Assembly: GCF_905475395.1 (NCBI RefSeq)
Contig: NC_058337.1
Coordinates: forward strand, 88,902,368-88,966,367
From: Chrysoperla carnea
Taxonomy: Eukaryota > Arthropoda > Insecta > Neuroptera > Chrysopidae
Reading direction: 5' to 3'
Length of the DNA: 64,000 nucleotides
Part shown: positions 12,698 to 28,349 of the stretch, in pieces
Numbering within the stretch: the stretch's first letter is position 1
Layout: every line of letters starts with the position of its first letter
Made by a program: the position numbers and the translations under genes
The notes under the pieces: model-generated
Databases searched by the model: none
What the model was told of the DNA's origin: nothing
What the model saw: only the letters and a program-made list of their open reading frames with translations

Positions 12698-14396
12698 TAA
12701 GGTGTTACAAAAATCCGTAGCGCACTCTTAAAAAATCATTTTTATAAGGCTGTAGTTACCCAATCATTTATTTGAAAAGTAATCGAAAATTTTTTTTACT
12801 TTGGTAGTGGTTACTAAAAAACTATAGGAAAAATAATATCAAAAGCTATAGGATTTAAGAGCAAAAAAAAATTTCTACTTTATGGTAAAAACAACCCATA
12901 AAAATAGTGACACCAAAACGAGAATAGCTCAGGTCAAAAATAAATAAATTAATAAATTCGTAATAAAAAAATTTAACACATTTTATTTATAAAACAATGC
13001 AGGTATACATACCTAAATCAAAATGCATCCAACCTCAACCAATAAAAAATTATCTCAACCCCTTATAATTCAACCTAAAAAAGCCAAACCTAACCCAAAA
13101 ACAAGTGAAAACAAACAATTGACTGAGTTAATTGTTGAAATACCATGTATAGACTGTTTTGATTACACTGTAATATTACATATGCATACATGTCACACAC
13201 ATATAACTGTAATACATAGATACAATTTGCGCATAATTTGCGCTCTCACGGGTAAACAGTGATGATTACGAAAAAATGTTTCATACAAAAGTTGCTTATT
13301 TTTCTATAAGGAACATTTTTTACACTTAAACTTTTGTTCTATCTCTAACGGTTTATAAGATGGGTCCTACGGACCTAGGAACCAATTGACCTATGTTGCT
13401 CATTTACGAAATTGACCGCACTTTTTACGTCCTAAGCACACTATAAAGCTTCATATCTCCTTTCGTTTTTGAGTAATCGCGATGATAGACGGACAGACAG
13501 ACGACAGACAGACAGACAGACAGACAGACAACCGGAAATGGACTAATTAGGTGATTTTATGAACACCTACACCAAAATTTTGTTCATAGTATCAAAATTT
13601 TTAAACGTTGTTTTAGTAAACTTGGGACTAAACTTCGTATACCTTGTTATATTTCATATACATGGTGTATAATGATATTTTTGCCATATATGGATTATTA
13701 ATTCTTTCTTAAGTCATTCTAGTTTGGACTATTTATAGTCATAATTCAAAGGTAAATTTTTTAAGTTTATTATTATTCGGATTTTAGTTACTGCACTATT
13801 TTTTTTTTGTATAAAAATTATTTTCTTCCTATCTCCGTAACTACCAATGTAAGGAAAACAATGTCAAAATCTAATTTTATTAATACAAAATTTAATTTTC
13901 TTTTTAGTCATTGATATTACATTTTTTTCGATTAATTCTGATTTTTGAGAAGTTTTGTTTAAAATTGTATCCCCTAGAAATTACTATTGAAACCATTCAA
14001 CTGGATTTATAAATATGCTTATCATTCTCTAAGTGTATTTCCTTTAAACAAAATTAGACTTTTCCTTTTCTAATGATTTTCTAATACTATAGCCCAAAAT
14101 TTTTACTTTTTTATTAGATCATACAAGAAAGTACATCAAATATTACAAAATAAAGTAGATTGAAATAAATTGTCAAACATAGCAAAAAGTACAACTTTTT
14201 AGAATTTTCTTCTTTGATTAATAAAAATTATTTTATTCTAAATAACCGATAATCTCGTCGTTAGGCAAAGGACGAAATTTGATGATTACATTTAAACAAA
14301 AATAATTCGAAAAAAGTGACTGGAAATTTTATTATAACGTCTTTAAGTACGTTTATTCTGTTTTCAATACACGCCATGCGTTTTTGTAACACCTCG
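12698..14396. mobile_element. non-autonomous DNA transposon with inverted ends
   Basis: The left end reads AAGGTGTTACAAAAATCCG and the right end, reversed, GAGGTGTTACAAAAACGCAT. TA dinucleotides flank both, as for Tc1/mariner-type insertions. The 1.7 kb between them has no transposase frame and contains Rep-A copy 2 as a nested insertion. The long spacing makes pairing of these ends probable rather than certain. Confidence 0.45.
13100..13672 (-). repeat. Rep-A dispersed repeat, copy 2
   Basis: Reverse orientation, from AACAAGTGAAAAC to ATGGTGTATAA. Its microsatellite is a run of GACA units (13491-13530), a different expansion from the GTCC/GGAC form in other copies. It sits inside the larger element at 12698-14396. 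Confidence 0.85.
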
Positions 14397-16848
14397 TATT
14401 TTTTTTATTTTATTTATATTTGGAAACATAGATTTTAAACAGGGAAAAAAACAGCAAATAAATTTCTGTTTTAATACCAACCACACAAACACAACACCAA
14501 TACACTTTGTGAAAATATATATATAAAAAAAAAGCCACTAACAAATTTAACAATGTTAATGCTATAACGTACAACATAGGCATATATAGAACGAACAAAC
14601 AGTTATAAAATTTAACCATTAAAACAATAATTTAATAACTAACTATAGATATGTATTTTTTTTAAATAAATTTTATAAATATATTCAAATGAAATAATAC
14701 TAAAAAAAACAATATTATAATTTTTTTTTTAAATTACAAAGTATAATTTATAAATAAATGTTTTTTATATTTGCATTCACACACTCATATTACAATATTT
14801 AATACAGACAATATTATAAATTTTAGTGTATTTTTTATTCTATAGATGGCACACTTGAAACAAATAATTTATTGTATTAAAAATTAACAGTAAAGTATGA
14901 ATGTGTTAACTATAATAACGATTCGGAAGAATAGTTGAATATTAGTTCGTTAATTGTTAACATTTCTTATCTCCAGCAAAGTTGACTTCGGATGTTGTTT
15001 GTTAGATTGAAAAAGTTTAGTAAACGAAGAAGTAGCATTACAAAAGCCAATCTCCCAATACCTCCATCATTCTTAATATTTTCGTATTCTTCATTGTGCC
15101 GCCACCATTTTTTTTTATTCAGATAAGGTTTTCTGTGAGTTATATTTCTGTTGAGATCCCTTTATGGAGTTTAACTTAGACCAATTCTCTATAATAACAT
15201 CAATCGGCTAAAATTGATTCAAGGAGAATTCAGCCTTGAGAATATCACTAACGGTGTCAATTGTAACAGTCATAAAGCAGGCTTAAATATACAAAAACAA
15301 AAACAGCAGTGGTCTCTATATGTTGAATAGGCCATTAAAACAGTGGGTTTTTATTTATTTATGGAATGAGTAGACCATTACAAGCGTGGGCTATTTTTGA
15401 TTAGTCAGTTCGTTCATACATTTGAACATTGTTTTTCAAATTACTATAGTAAACATCTTTCTATTTCTTTAACTTTAATTTGTAACCCAGTTTGAGCCTA
15501 TTAACGCAGATCTATTCTAAACTACTGGTTGTCGCATGTAAAATGGTTTTTCAATAGTCTATATTAGGAATGGCAGACTAAAGGGACGCGTGCCATTGAT
15601 GGCACGTGACATAATATTTTGGGTACGCCACCAATCACAAAATTCACTATGAAGTATTATATTACGAACGAACGCGAGTAATCCTACGTACGTTCGTTTG
15701 TTGTTTTTGCGCATTCGTTTGTCACAGTAATGCTACTTTTATTTGAATTACGCGTATAACTGAGGCATCGCAAAACGTATTTTTTGTTTGTTTGTAGTAA
15801 ATAAGCAGTTTTGAGTTGGTTGTATTTAGTATTACCAAATACAATAATCACGTAGTCAAAATTATTTGACGTCACGTCTATCGTCTCATTAAACTTTTTT
15901 TAGAAAAAGTAGCACGTTGATACATAAAGTTTCACCACCACTTGTCTAGATGATATAAAACATTTTTTCTTGTAACCTTTCATTTCATGATAAAGTAATA
16001 GTATTTCGTACTTATTTCCATCATACTAGTCAAATTTGGGATATGGAGCCCACCGATCGGCCCATATAGACGGATGCGGGTGTTGATATTCTGTTAACAA
16101 ATTCCGTTTTTCCTCCAAAAAATGCATTAGACAAAAAAAAATCAAATAAAATTAAAATGATTCTGCACATTTTGTTAATTTTGTTAAAAGTGGCCCATTT
16201 TAAGTATTAATTTTGCAAAAAATTGTATATCTTAAAAAAATAAAGAAATCAATATGTGTTTTGTTTCTGTAAAAGTAGTAATTACGAAGTTGTTGCTTAA
16301 TTAATTGTAACTTTTTTTACTGAAAACATTAAGGATAAATAAACTAACCTATTAGATATTCATTTGGTGACATTTTACTCAAACTAAGATTATCTAATTC
16401 ATACTCATGATAAGTATGTTGCAGGCGAATTACGTATTTATAAAACAAAAAATTTCTGTTGAGTTGATTCTTGATAGAGGAGTCCATGTCCTTATAATAA
16501 TTCTTGTCCATAATAAAATTAGTGACAAAAATGTACCCTGGCCCTAGACATTATTTGTATTGTTTAATACGAGAACCATTAAAGCATATTTTGATCACTA
16601 TTTAAGTTGCTGTTTACTTATGTGTTCACCATCTATCAATTATTCACGTACGGAATCCTTAGAATAACCTACCAGCATTAATTTATTTATATGATCATGA
16701 TACATATTATTTATACATCTATTTCTGATTATATTTATATCTCAAAATAATCACATGGGCTTCATCATACATTACAAACATATTAAAATTAGTTTGTTCA
16801 TTTGTCCCGGTGCAGTACACTGAGTGTTAAAATCGTTTGTTTCTTTTG
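14397..16848. other. gene-free stretch with one CpG-containing patch
   Basis: Mostly AT-rich. The patch at about 15570-15780 is richer in CpG and has an inverted pair (ACGAACGAACG ... CGTTCGTTTGT, 15664-15700) and a CACGTG E-box. No exon or promoter could be tied to it. Confidence 0.65.
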
Positions 16849-16951
16849 CATACACTATTTACTATTTACACTTGGTGTATGTAGAAAAGGGTTGTGCTTA
16901 AGTGTTATAAGACTATCCTTTCCTACTTAAACTAAGAGAAAATAGTGTATG
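16849..16951. repeat. inverted repeat with nested hairpin
   Basis: CATACACTATTT (16849-16860) and its complement (16940-16951) enclose a second stem, AGAAAAGG...CCTTTCCT. A related hairpin (GTATGTAGAAAAAGAT ... ATCTTTTTTCT) occurs at about 28490-28540, so this may be a small MITE family. Confidence 0.6.
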
Positions 16952-17034
16952 AAGAAGAAGCATACTTTAAAAAGTGTATATGATATGGATAATGTTCAGC
17001 ATAGATAACATAGATAATGTAGTAACAACTACCT

Positions 17035-17193
17035 GCAAAAATTAGGCGTATTTTTTTACTACTTTAACCCAGTGTAATAGTGTATACAGTACACTGGGAT
17101 ACAAAAGGAACATTCGCAAAAATAAGGCGTATTTTTGTACTTCTTAAACCCACCCAGTGTAATAGTGTATACACTGGGATACAAAAAGAACAT
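17035..17193 (+). repeat. two tandem units of about 80 bases with internal palindrome
   Basis: Each unit runs from CAAAAAT(A)AGGCGTATTTTT to GGGATACAAAA(A/G)GAACAT. Each contains an inverted pair, CCCAGTGTA and TACACTGGG. The copies differ by a few bases and small indels. Confidence 0.8.
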
Positions 17194-20100
17194 ACTGATA
17201 TGTATTTTTATGTCTTTTAAAGGCACTCACTTACTTACTAGGTATTATTCTTAGTAAAAATTACTAACTGATGAATTATGATTCTATTTATATGGTTCAG
17301 TGATAATAATAATTATTTAAACCATCATATATTTCAGAAACTGTACTTTATTTACTTCGCGGTAAAACAATTTTATAATACAACCAGTGTGTGTACCTCT
17401 ATATGCGTAGTTATATAGAAGTCATATTTTCTACCCTTAGATGATGAGTTTTCAATGAATCTTTATTTTTAAGAGTTTCTTAGTAATAATTTTTAACCAC
17501 TGCTTCCAAAAGAAAATATTTATATCACATTTTCACGTATAAGTTAAAAGTTGTATCGATTTAAAAAAATTTCTTGAAATGCCTTCAAATTAATATGTTT
17601 ATTCGATTTTTCTTAATGCATGTTTCTTAGGAACAAAAAATCTGCTTACACCTTGATGTATATTTTAGAACTTTATAAAAACATCTTGGAGGTGACAATA
17701 CAAATGAAAAAAAAATTCAAAAATGTTTGTAAGAATTGTTTATATAGTAATTAAAACTATAATTACATATGTAAATTCAAACCCTCAAAAATTGCCTGAA
17801 ATAATATTAAACTTTAAATGACATATTAAGAGTGAATTTCCGCAGCTAGTCTACTATTTAACTTTGTAACACCTAAAAAAATTGTCTGGGCTGTTTATAA
17901 TGTTCAAAAAAAGTATTTTAAATTAAGACATTTCTAGACACCACTTTTAAGACACCCTATATATTTCTTAAGTGGGTATATATTTCTTAATGTATGATTA
18001 TATTGTACATAGAGGATGTGGTGCGTTCACACCAGTTCTTTAAATCCAATAATTTATAACATTATTATTAAATGAAACACGTTGTCAATTCAATGGTACA
18101 GTGTAATTTCCTAGTCGACAGAGTTCTTTTAGATCAGACATTTTCCACTCTTGAACTAATTTATTCACATTGAAAGTTAATGACACTAATTTTTCTCTAA
18201 ATTTTACCTAATCATTTTTTTGGGCATTATATAAAATTCCATATCTTTTTTAACCATGATGGTAACGATTCGTTAGCCTAATTTTCGTACATCAATAAGT
18301 TTCCAGTATAGAAGGGACGAGAACAGAAAGCAGAGGATGACTGTTAAAACTATATACATGATTGTTCAGAGTCCTATATTCATTTAAAAAACAATTTAAT
18401 ATTGTGTCATGGTATGTAAGTCGTCTTCGCGACAAGCCTATATACATAATATATAATTTATTTGTTAATAAACAATATATAAAGGGCTAAAGGCCGGACT
18501 ATAATAGAATATTATTTTAAAGTATGCATAATTAGGTCGGTGGCCGTTCGATAAAAAGCCATCAAAACAGCATTGGAAACTTACACAACTATCATCTGGT
18601 TTTATCCTTAAAAGAATGCCTATTTTAATATAAAAAAATTTTAATCAAAAAACAAATTTAAAAGAAAAAAAATATCTACATACACAAGACCAAAACAGGT
18701 TGTTGTAAAACTCTGGGAAAAATATGTATTTTTATGGCAAATTTCTCAGTGATCACAATGGTGACCATTATAAATTTCCCCAGAGGATGGTACATCCTCG
18801 ACCTCTCATCACTAAAATGTGAATATCTTAACTCCAAAGCGTTAAATGCAAATAATTTTCGACAAAAGTTGTTTGAAATAATAATTTACATAGAGTACTT
18901 ATTAAAACAATAAAAAAATAAATGCCGTTTTCCCGGGAAATAAAAAAACTCGTATTTTTATAAATAAGCAACATTCCTATATTTTGCCAAGAATTAAATA
19001 CATTTAATAGTTTTTTTTTTTTAAATAATTTTAAGTTGGTTACATTTTGCTTTCTTCTAAAAAACTTTTTAATTGCTTAAAGTTTCTATCGTAGCTATAA
19101 TTCAGATTACATTCGTGCATTTCGTACATTTTATTCCTCCGTTTAGGTAAATTGATAGATCTGGTTTTTCATTGGCATTAAAAATGTATATACACAAAAT
19201 CCACTCACAAAATAAAAAAATTTAATGATAAGAATTATTAAACAACCAAGCGTTTGGAATAAATAAAATAAAAAAAATTTAAAAAAAAAAGTGTATTAAA
19301 GTAATAAATTTTATTTAGTATCAAAACGGAAATTTTTTCACCACAAATTTACACGTTTCCTAATACGATAAATTCATCTTTTTTTGTTTGCTGTTGCTCT
19401 TTAATCCAAATGTATTATTTTTTAAATTTAATTTATATACAGTTTGTTATAACAAAATATTATACAGAAAATCAGCTTTGTGAGAAATTTCATTGTGGCA
19501 ATCCGTTACACAATATTCATTGATTTATAACCGTCACTGACATCTGTCTCATCGATAGTGTTGTCAACATTCAATTCTCAAGCGATACTAGAATATTTTT
19601 CGATTTTTATCACATAATTATTTATTTACTCAGTAAAAAAATTTTTAAGTAGGCAAAAATTTTTCTCCTGCTAAAGGAAGAATAAAACTACTACTTTTAG
19701 TAGTAAAACTACTGATTTGGCAATACTACTCATCGATGAGAGGGTATAAATCAATCCAAAACTTAGCACATTGTGTCTAAAATGTACACGGGATGGTATA
19801 TTTCCAGATACATTTTTTGATATTTTTAACATTCCGAAACTATTCCACATTGGATGATACTTGCACAAACAGTGAGTATTCATCATAGCATTCCATTTTT
19901 TATATAAATTACTTCGCTACAAGTTTAACGAAGGGGAATCCCCGTGATATTTGTGATAAATTAATTGTATGAAAAAGTTTAACGTTTTCGAAATACTTTG
20001 CAAAAATTGCCGTAAGTGGATCGTTCCTTTTCTCTTAAGAGATAATTCCCGTAGTTTGCGCTGCTCTTGTGTGTCTAACTTTGTATTAATTTATTGAAAG

Positions 20101-20732
20101 TAGGAACAGAATGTCAATAAATAAATAAAACTATCTGAAACAGAGTTTATGACGTAATCGTTGTCGCTGCTTACAGTATGTAAATGAAACGAAATATTTT
20201 TCTCTATTTATACTTTTGTCGATAATATTATATTATTCATGCTTGATAAGGAGTGTGGTTTCCCTGAATCTAGTTTCAACAAAATAATCAGACTGCAGTA
20301 ATAATAAAATATAGTATGTAGACTTAGATGATTCATTTAATTTACATTCAGAGTACTATAATAATACCACTAATAATACCATTTTTATATTGTTTTAATT
20401 TCAAGTTCTCTCTTCTTTTTTAATATTCCTTCCGTTACTCCCTTCTCTTCTTTTCAGCCTTAATAAATTTAAATTCAAGGCTAATGAATTTAATTTTAAA
20501 TAAATTGAGTGCTACCAACATCAATAATAATGATGGTTGAATGCAATGCATTTATTTACTCTTTACTTAAAATGTATCCGTTTGTTTAAACTAAGAGAAT
20601 AAGATTTGATTTTGTTTTATGTTTGAATGTTTGTTTATAATGGATAAACTCACTAAAAATTATTTAACCGATTTAAAAAATTATTTCTCCTATAGAAAGC
20701 TAAATTCCTCTTATATAATAATAATGGAGTTA
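17194..20732. other. gene-free stretch
   Basis: AT-rich. A stretch near 17800-17940 matches the 31.3-31.9 kb foldback family in part (TGTCTGGGCTGTTTATAATG, TAAATTAAGACATTTC). No exon recognised. Confidence 0.65.
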
Positions 20733-21017
20733 AACCTCCGTATCTCTGACATATACGTCTTATAACAGAGGCCACCCACATCATTATTTGTTAATCTTTA
20801 TTTATTTAACTACATACATATTTACAATTACATTTTGATGTGGGTGGATTCGGTTACTTCGGTTCTTATCCAAGCGACGACAATGTGATCAATTCTGCAC
20901 CCCCATTAATTATAATTGTTCACAATGCCGCTGGCTGAAATCCAACCCGCAACCTCCCAGTCAGTAGGCAAACGATCAAGGACTAACGCCTTTGACTGCT
21001 CGACCACTGAGCCGGTT
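20733..21017 (-). repeat. tRNA-derived SINE, copy 1
   Basis: About 285 bases sharing a body (CAGAGGCCAC, then GATGTGGGTGG, then GATCAATT) with the copy at 39762. Read on the minus strand, the head has an A-box-like GGCTCAGTGGTCGAGC and a decayed B box (GGGTTGGATTT) in place of GGTTCGAATC. The head is at the right end, so the element lies on the minus strand. No target-site duplication was resolved. Confidence 0.7.
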
Positions 21018-22135
21018 AATTTCTCTTATAGTGTATGTTACTCGTTGCTAATTTGGTGACGAACTGCACACTGGTGTTACAGGATGTTACCACTTTATCA
21101 GAAATCGAATATACAAATTTACTTATGTTAAATTTTGAGTTCAAATTTTTAATTTTGCTCCAATTTTGGTTTTTTATTGTTAACATGCAAAAAAGAAACT
21201 CAAAACTCCTATCTCTTTACCTAAAGAGGTTCAAAAGTCCAAGACATTTTCATGTATGGATACATTTTTACATTCAATTTTTGCCGAATCTATTTGTATA
21301 TCAACATAAAATATTAGTTTTTTTACGGGGAAAAATCATGTAATTTAATGCGTCTTATGTCTTCAGTAAGGAGAAATCGTTAGACTTTAATGCGCTTTGA
21401 AAGTTAAGATCAATCTAATTTGCCTATAAGATGTCCCCCTTTGATACGAACAGTTTTTGCTTGAAACATTTTCTACAGCTGACTTAGATTAAAAGGCAAA
21501 TCTTGTTAAAAGATGGGGCCTACTGTAAAATATGCCCCAGATTTCCATATTTTCCAAATTTTGTATACGAAAGCTAGTTGAATATTTTACAAAAAAAGCC
21601 TTTATGTTTAAAATAGATCAAGAAATCTACTAATTATTTTGCCTATCCGAGAAATCGTATTTCTTCAAAAACATCGAACGCCCCATTTCTGGTTTATACT
21701 GTATGCTCTCTGGTTTCTGCGACCCCTTTACCATGCACCTTCCTGATTTTACGATAACAGAACTGCTTGAACTCAGCCTCTAAGAAATAATACAGGGAGT
21801 TTGTAATTTATTATTCTACTGTTGTCGTCTAGTAACAAAAATTAAATAAAGTGAAATGTAGGTGTATACTTTGCGATATACATATTGAATATTGTTTGAT
21901 ATTATTTTCCGTTATTATTTTTATTTTATTTAGTTTTGTATTAAATATAATTTTCTTTTCTCTAGTTCTTACACACCTATTTATACGTAATAGCCTAAAT
22001 TTATGATGTCTGTATCTTCTTCATATCATCAAGTCTTTTGAATTTCTAGGTATATTCAATGTAGAGTAGAATACAATAAGAATATGAGATATACACAGTG
22101 TTACGAAAAGATATAGTCCAAATTTAAGGATTATA
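21018..22135. other. gene-free stretch
   Basis: Contains a 102-codon plus-strand frame at 21035-21343, rich in Leu, Phe and Asn, with no family similarity; judged accidental. Nothing else seen. Confidence 0.65.
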
Positions 22136-22638
22136 ACAAGTGAAAACAAACAGTTGACTGAGTAAATTGTTGAAATACCATGTATAGGCAGTGTTGATGA
22201 CGCCATCGATTGTTTTTTGACGCCACGTAAGTAAAGAACGATATCCATTCATTCAAAACTGAGATATTATCATACTTTTAAATTTGCGCTCTCGTGGGTA
22301 AACAGTGATGTTTACAAAAAAATGTTTCAAACAAAAATTGTTTATTTTTTGTAAAGAATAATTTTTTACATAATAAACTAATAAACTTTTGTTCTATCTT
22401 TAACGGCTTACAAGATAAGTTCTACGGACCCAAGACCCAGTTGTTGTTCTTTTTACGTCCTGAGCACGCTATAAAAAGCTTGATAGCTATGAAAAGCAGA
22501 CAGCCGAAAACGATCTAATTAGGTGATTTTATGAATACCTGTATCAAAATTTTGTTCGCAGCGTCAATATTTTCAAGCGTCACAAACTTGGGACTAAACT
22601 TAATATACCTTGATATATTTCATATATGCATGGTATAA
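22136..22638 (-). repeat. Rep-A dispersed repeat, copy 3
   Basis: Reverse orientation, more diverged; the microsatellite core is almost lost (about 22494-22512). It runs from AACAAGTGAAAAC to GCATGGTATAA. Confidence 0.8.
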
Positions 22639-24750
22639 CAATAATGAAATTATTTAACAGTTGAACTTGGTTGAAACTTATTTATGTATTTTGAGAACAA
22701 ATACATATTTATGTTTATGTCGAGTATCAAAAAATACAGAACAGTGCTTTGTGCGTTGTTCATGGTTTGAGTTCAATGAATGTGACCGCAGCTCAAGAAT
22801 AAGTGTAGGAGATACCTTTCGCTGAGGGATTTGGTTTCACAGTGGGTAAAAAATTGAAGAGTAAGACGTAGTACCTAGACTACAATATACTTACTATATA
22901 TTGTTGATATAAACATATAATCATTATATATTGCTGATATTGCTGTTTACTGGACAGCATCTGTATAGAAAGGAAGATAGTTTATCAGAATACAGGTAGG
23001 CGGAAGACTGTTACAATGAATTTGTTTTCAAATTAACAAAATATATAATATTTTTTCGCAAAAAAGTATTGATTCTTCAGAGTGGCTACTTACGCCAGTC
23101 AAATTCCACATGAAAATGGCAAAACGCGGTGTAAATCTTTTTTTGGTTTGTTATTTGAACCCTTTAGACGAGTGTGAAACTACGTTTTGCAAGGAAAAAA
23201 GAGTTGTGCTCCAAATTTTCGAATTCTTTTCAGTATTTTACCTATAACGCAGGTATCACAACTAATTGATTCTAAATAACATATAAAAAAGTAGCATCTT
23301 CGGCCGAGATTTGTACTAGTTTTCGAAAATTTTGAAAATTACTCGAATTATTTTCTAGAAAAATTATTTTACTATTATTAAATTATTTCACACAAAAAGG
23401 TAGCATTTTGAGCTCAATTTCTCTAACTTCCTACATATCAAAAGTTGTTTTGCAAGAAAAACATTATTTAATTGCTTATATCTTTTATGTTTATCAATCG
23501 ATTTTATTTATATCTATTTATTCTTAAACACATTTTAAAATTTTAATGATAGATACATTGAAATCATCGTCAGGACAAGAGCCTATTATAAAGCAGAGTG
23601 ACATCATTGGATCCGAAAACTAGGTTAATTGGAATTAATTTGAAAACCAATTCGTGGGATTTGCGAAAATATAAATTGCTATGATATCCCACAGACCTAC
23701 GAAATTCGATCATCCGATAGGAATTATAAATTGGCCAATAAATCCTTGGCATTTGGTTAAATTATTCTTTGAAGAAGAGTTTTTTTGGTGACGGTCTTGC
23801 CTGTCTGCTTTCTGTAAAAAATCTAACACTTTTGGTAGACTCTTCTGTATAAATAAATTTATACACTTATAAATGTATACACTGTAAGAAGGAACAGATT
23901 AATGATATCTCATTTCTCTATTTCAATATTTACACAAAAGACACATATTGGACTACAGGAACAAAAGGATAAAAAAAAACTTATTCAATTTTAACGCATG
24001 TTATCTATTTAGTTTTTTCTATAAAGAAAATATATCTATCTAATATCTGCACTCTACACAGAGAAAAATTTCTCCCATTTTCGAAGAATATTTATTTATT
24101 ATTTTGTTTCTATTTATTTATTTTACTGAAATGATATATATTTTCGTATTTATTATAATATCGTAATGATTTAAATCGTCGTAAAGAATTGGTATTTCCC
24201 ACATTCACACAAAGATAATCATTGTTGGATTGTGAGAAAAGTATAAATGAAAGATAAATTATTAATTTTGCTCCTATTCGCTTAGTGCAAATGATTATAC
24301 AAAAGCTCTATTATTAGTGTAAATAATATTGCCTGTTGATTATTTTGTTCGTAGTTGCACGTCAGTAACTTCGGTACAGTATAAATTCAGCCAGAGATTC
24401 AATATCAATCGAAATGACTCTATTTCCGCACCAGACACAATCTTATGTTGGATTAATGGTCTCCGAACAGAAGTTTCAATAACGAAAAAAAGAAAGTTTT
24501 ATTTTCATTATTGAGTCAAAGATTATTAAAGCAATATAAGATTGTGTTTCGGGAAGAAACGGTGCAATTACAATTGATAGTAAATCTCCTCATTTTCAAA
24601 CGTTGAACTAAGAATGAAATAAAATTTTGTTGCGTTTGCTGATACTTAATTCTTTTTTTAAAACATTAAATTGATTATGTAAAAATTATAAATCGAAATT
24701 ATAGTTAAGCATTTGGAATAAAATGCTAAATAATTTGTTTTCTTTTGCAG
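22639..24750. other. presumed mib1 intron, left part
   Basis: The mib1 exon at 24751 opens within a codon, so this stretch should be intron. No upstream ankyrin exon (such as the expected ALHHAALRGN block) was found. It ends with the acceptor TTTTCTTTTGCAG. Confidence 0.7.
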
Positions 24751-27594
<2,844 letters not shown>

Positions 27595-27671
27595 ATAAGA
27601 AGATATCGAAGCAATGATAAATATACACCACAATGTAATCGAACAATACCTATTAGTTGATAAGTATATTA

Positions 27672-27677
27672 AATAAA
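27672..27677 (+). promoter_or_regulatory. mib1 polyadenylation signal
   Basis: A canonical AATAAA lies 78 bases after the mib1 stop codon. It is the first such hexamer after the stop and fits a short 3' UTR. The cleavage site was not identified. Confidence 0.6.
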
Positions 27678-27997
27678 TCATGACTTAAAATTCTGAATAA
27701 TTATTAATTATTTATAAGGTATTAAGATATATAAAAATTAAATTTTGTCGTTATGAAAAGTTTTTTTGTGTAATTCTACCTAATAATTTTGTTTCTAGGT
27801 ATTAATAGTTTATTATATAATCATTTTGTGTATTAAAGTTTCATAATCTTAAAAATGTATCTTGTTTTAAGAAATTGCTCTGAATTTATATTCAAAAAAC
27901 CAAAGTGATTCAAAAAACCAAATGTTCGCACAAAATAGAATATCGTAGGAGAGCTGATCGACAAAAATTTTCAAGCAGTTTCTAAACGCTGATTTTG
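27678..27997. other. mib1 3' flank
   Basis: AT-rich sequence between the mib1 polyadenylation signal and the foldback element; nothing recognised. Confidence 0.7.
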
Positions 27998-28349
27998 TAA
28001 TATTTACGTTAAATTGAAGGAGTAGAGAAATAGCCTGTCGTCAGTCAGCCGGTTTTTGTAGCGTTTGGTGCGGGGTTGGTTGTAACTTTGTAAAAAAACG
28101 TGCAAGTATTTTCTAAAATCTAATCTCTCTGTAACAGAGAGTGTAAGTCGCTGATTAAAGGTAGCAAGTTTTTTGTATGACTAACGTGCCCGATTACAGA
28201 AATATACTGACTGATTATGTTTTTTATGTTTATAATAAAATTCTGCACCAATATACCCTATACTACACCCAACCCCTCTGCAAACGCTACAGAAACCTGC
28301 TGAATGACCACAGGCTATTTCTACTTTTCCAATATAACGTAAATATTAC
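27998..28349. mobile_element. foldback element with long inverted arms
   Basis: Arms of about 85-90 bases, imperfectly complementary. The left arm includes AATATTTACGTTAAATTG, AAATAGCCTGT and TGTAGCGTTTG; the right arm has their complements. The centre, about 170 bases, holds a small CTCTCTGTAACAGAGAG palindrome. No coding capacity. It lies about 320 bases downstream of the mib1 polyadenylation signal. Confidence 0.75.

Noticed and set aside
13023-13262. 79-codon plus-strand frame
   Set aside because: Most of it lies within Rep-A copy 2, and the same repeat elsewhere does not keep the frame open.
21035-21343. 102-codon plus-strand frame
   Set aside because: Low-complexity Leu/Phe/Asn composition typical of AT-rich noncoding DNA; no domain, signal or splice context.
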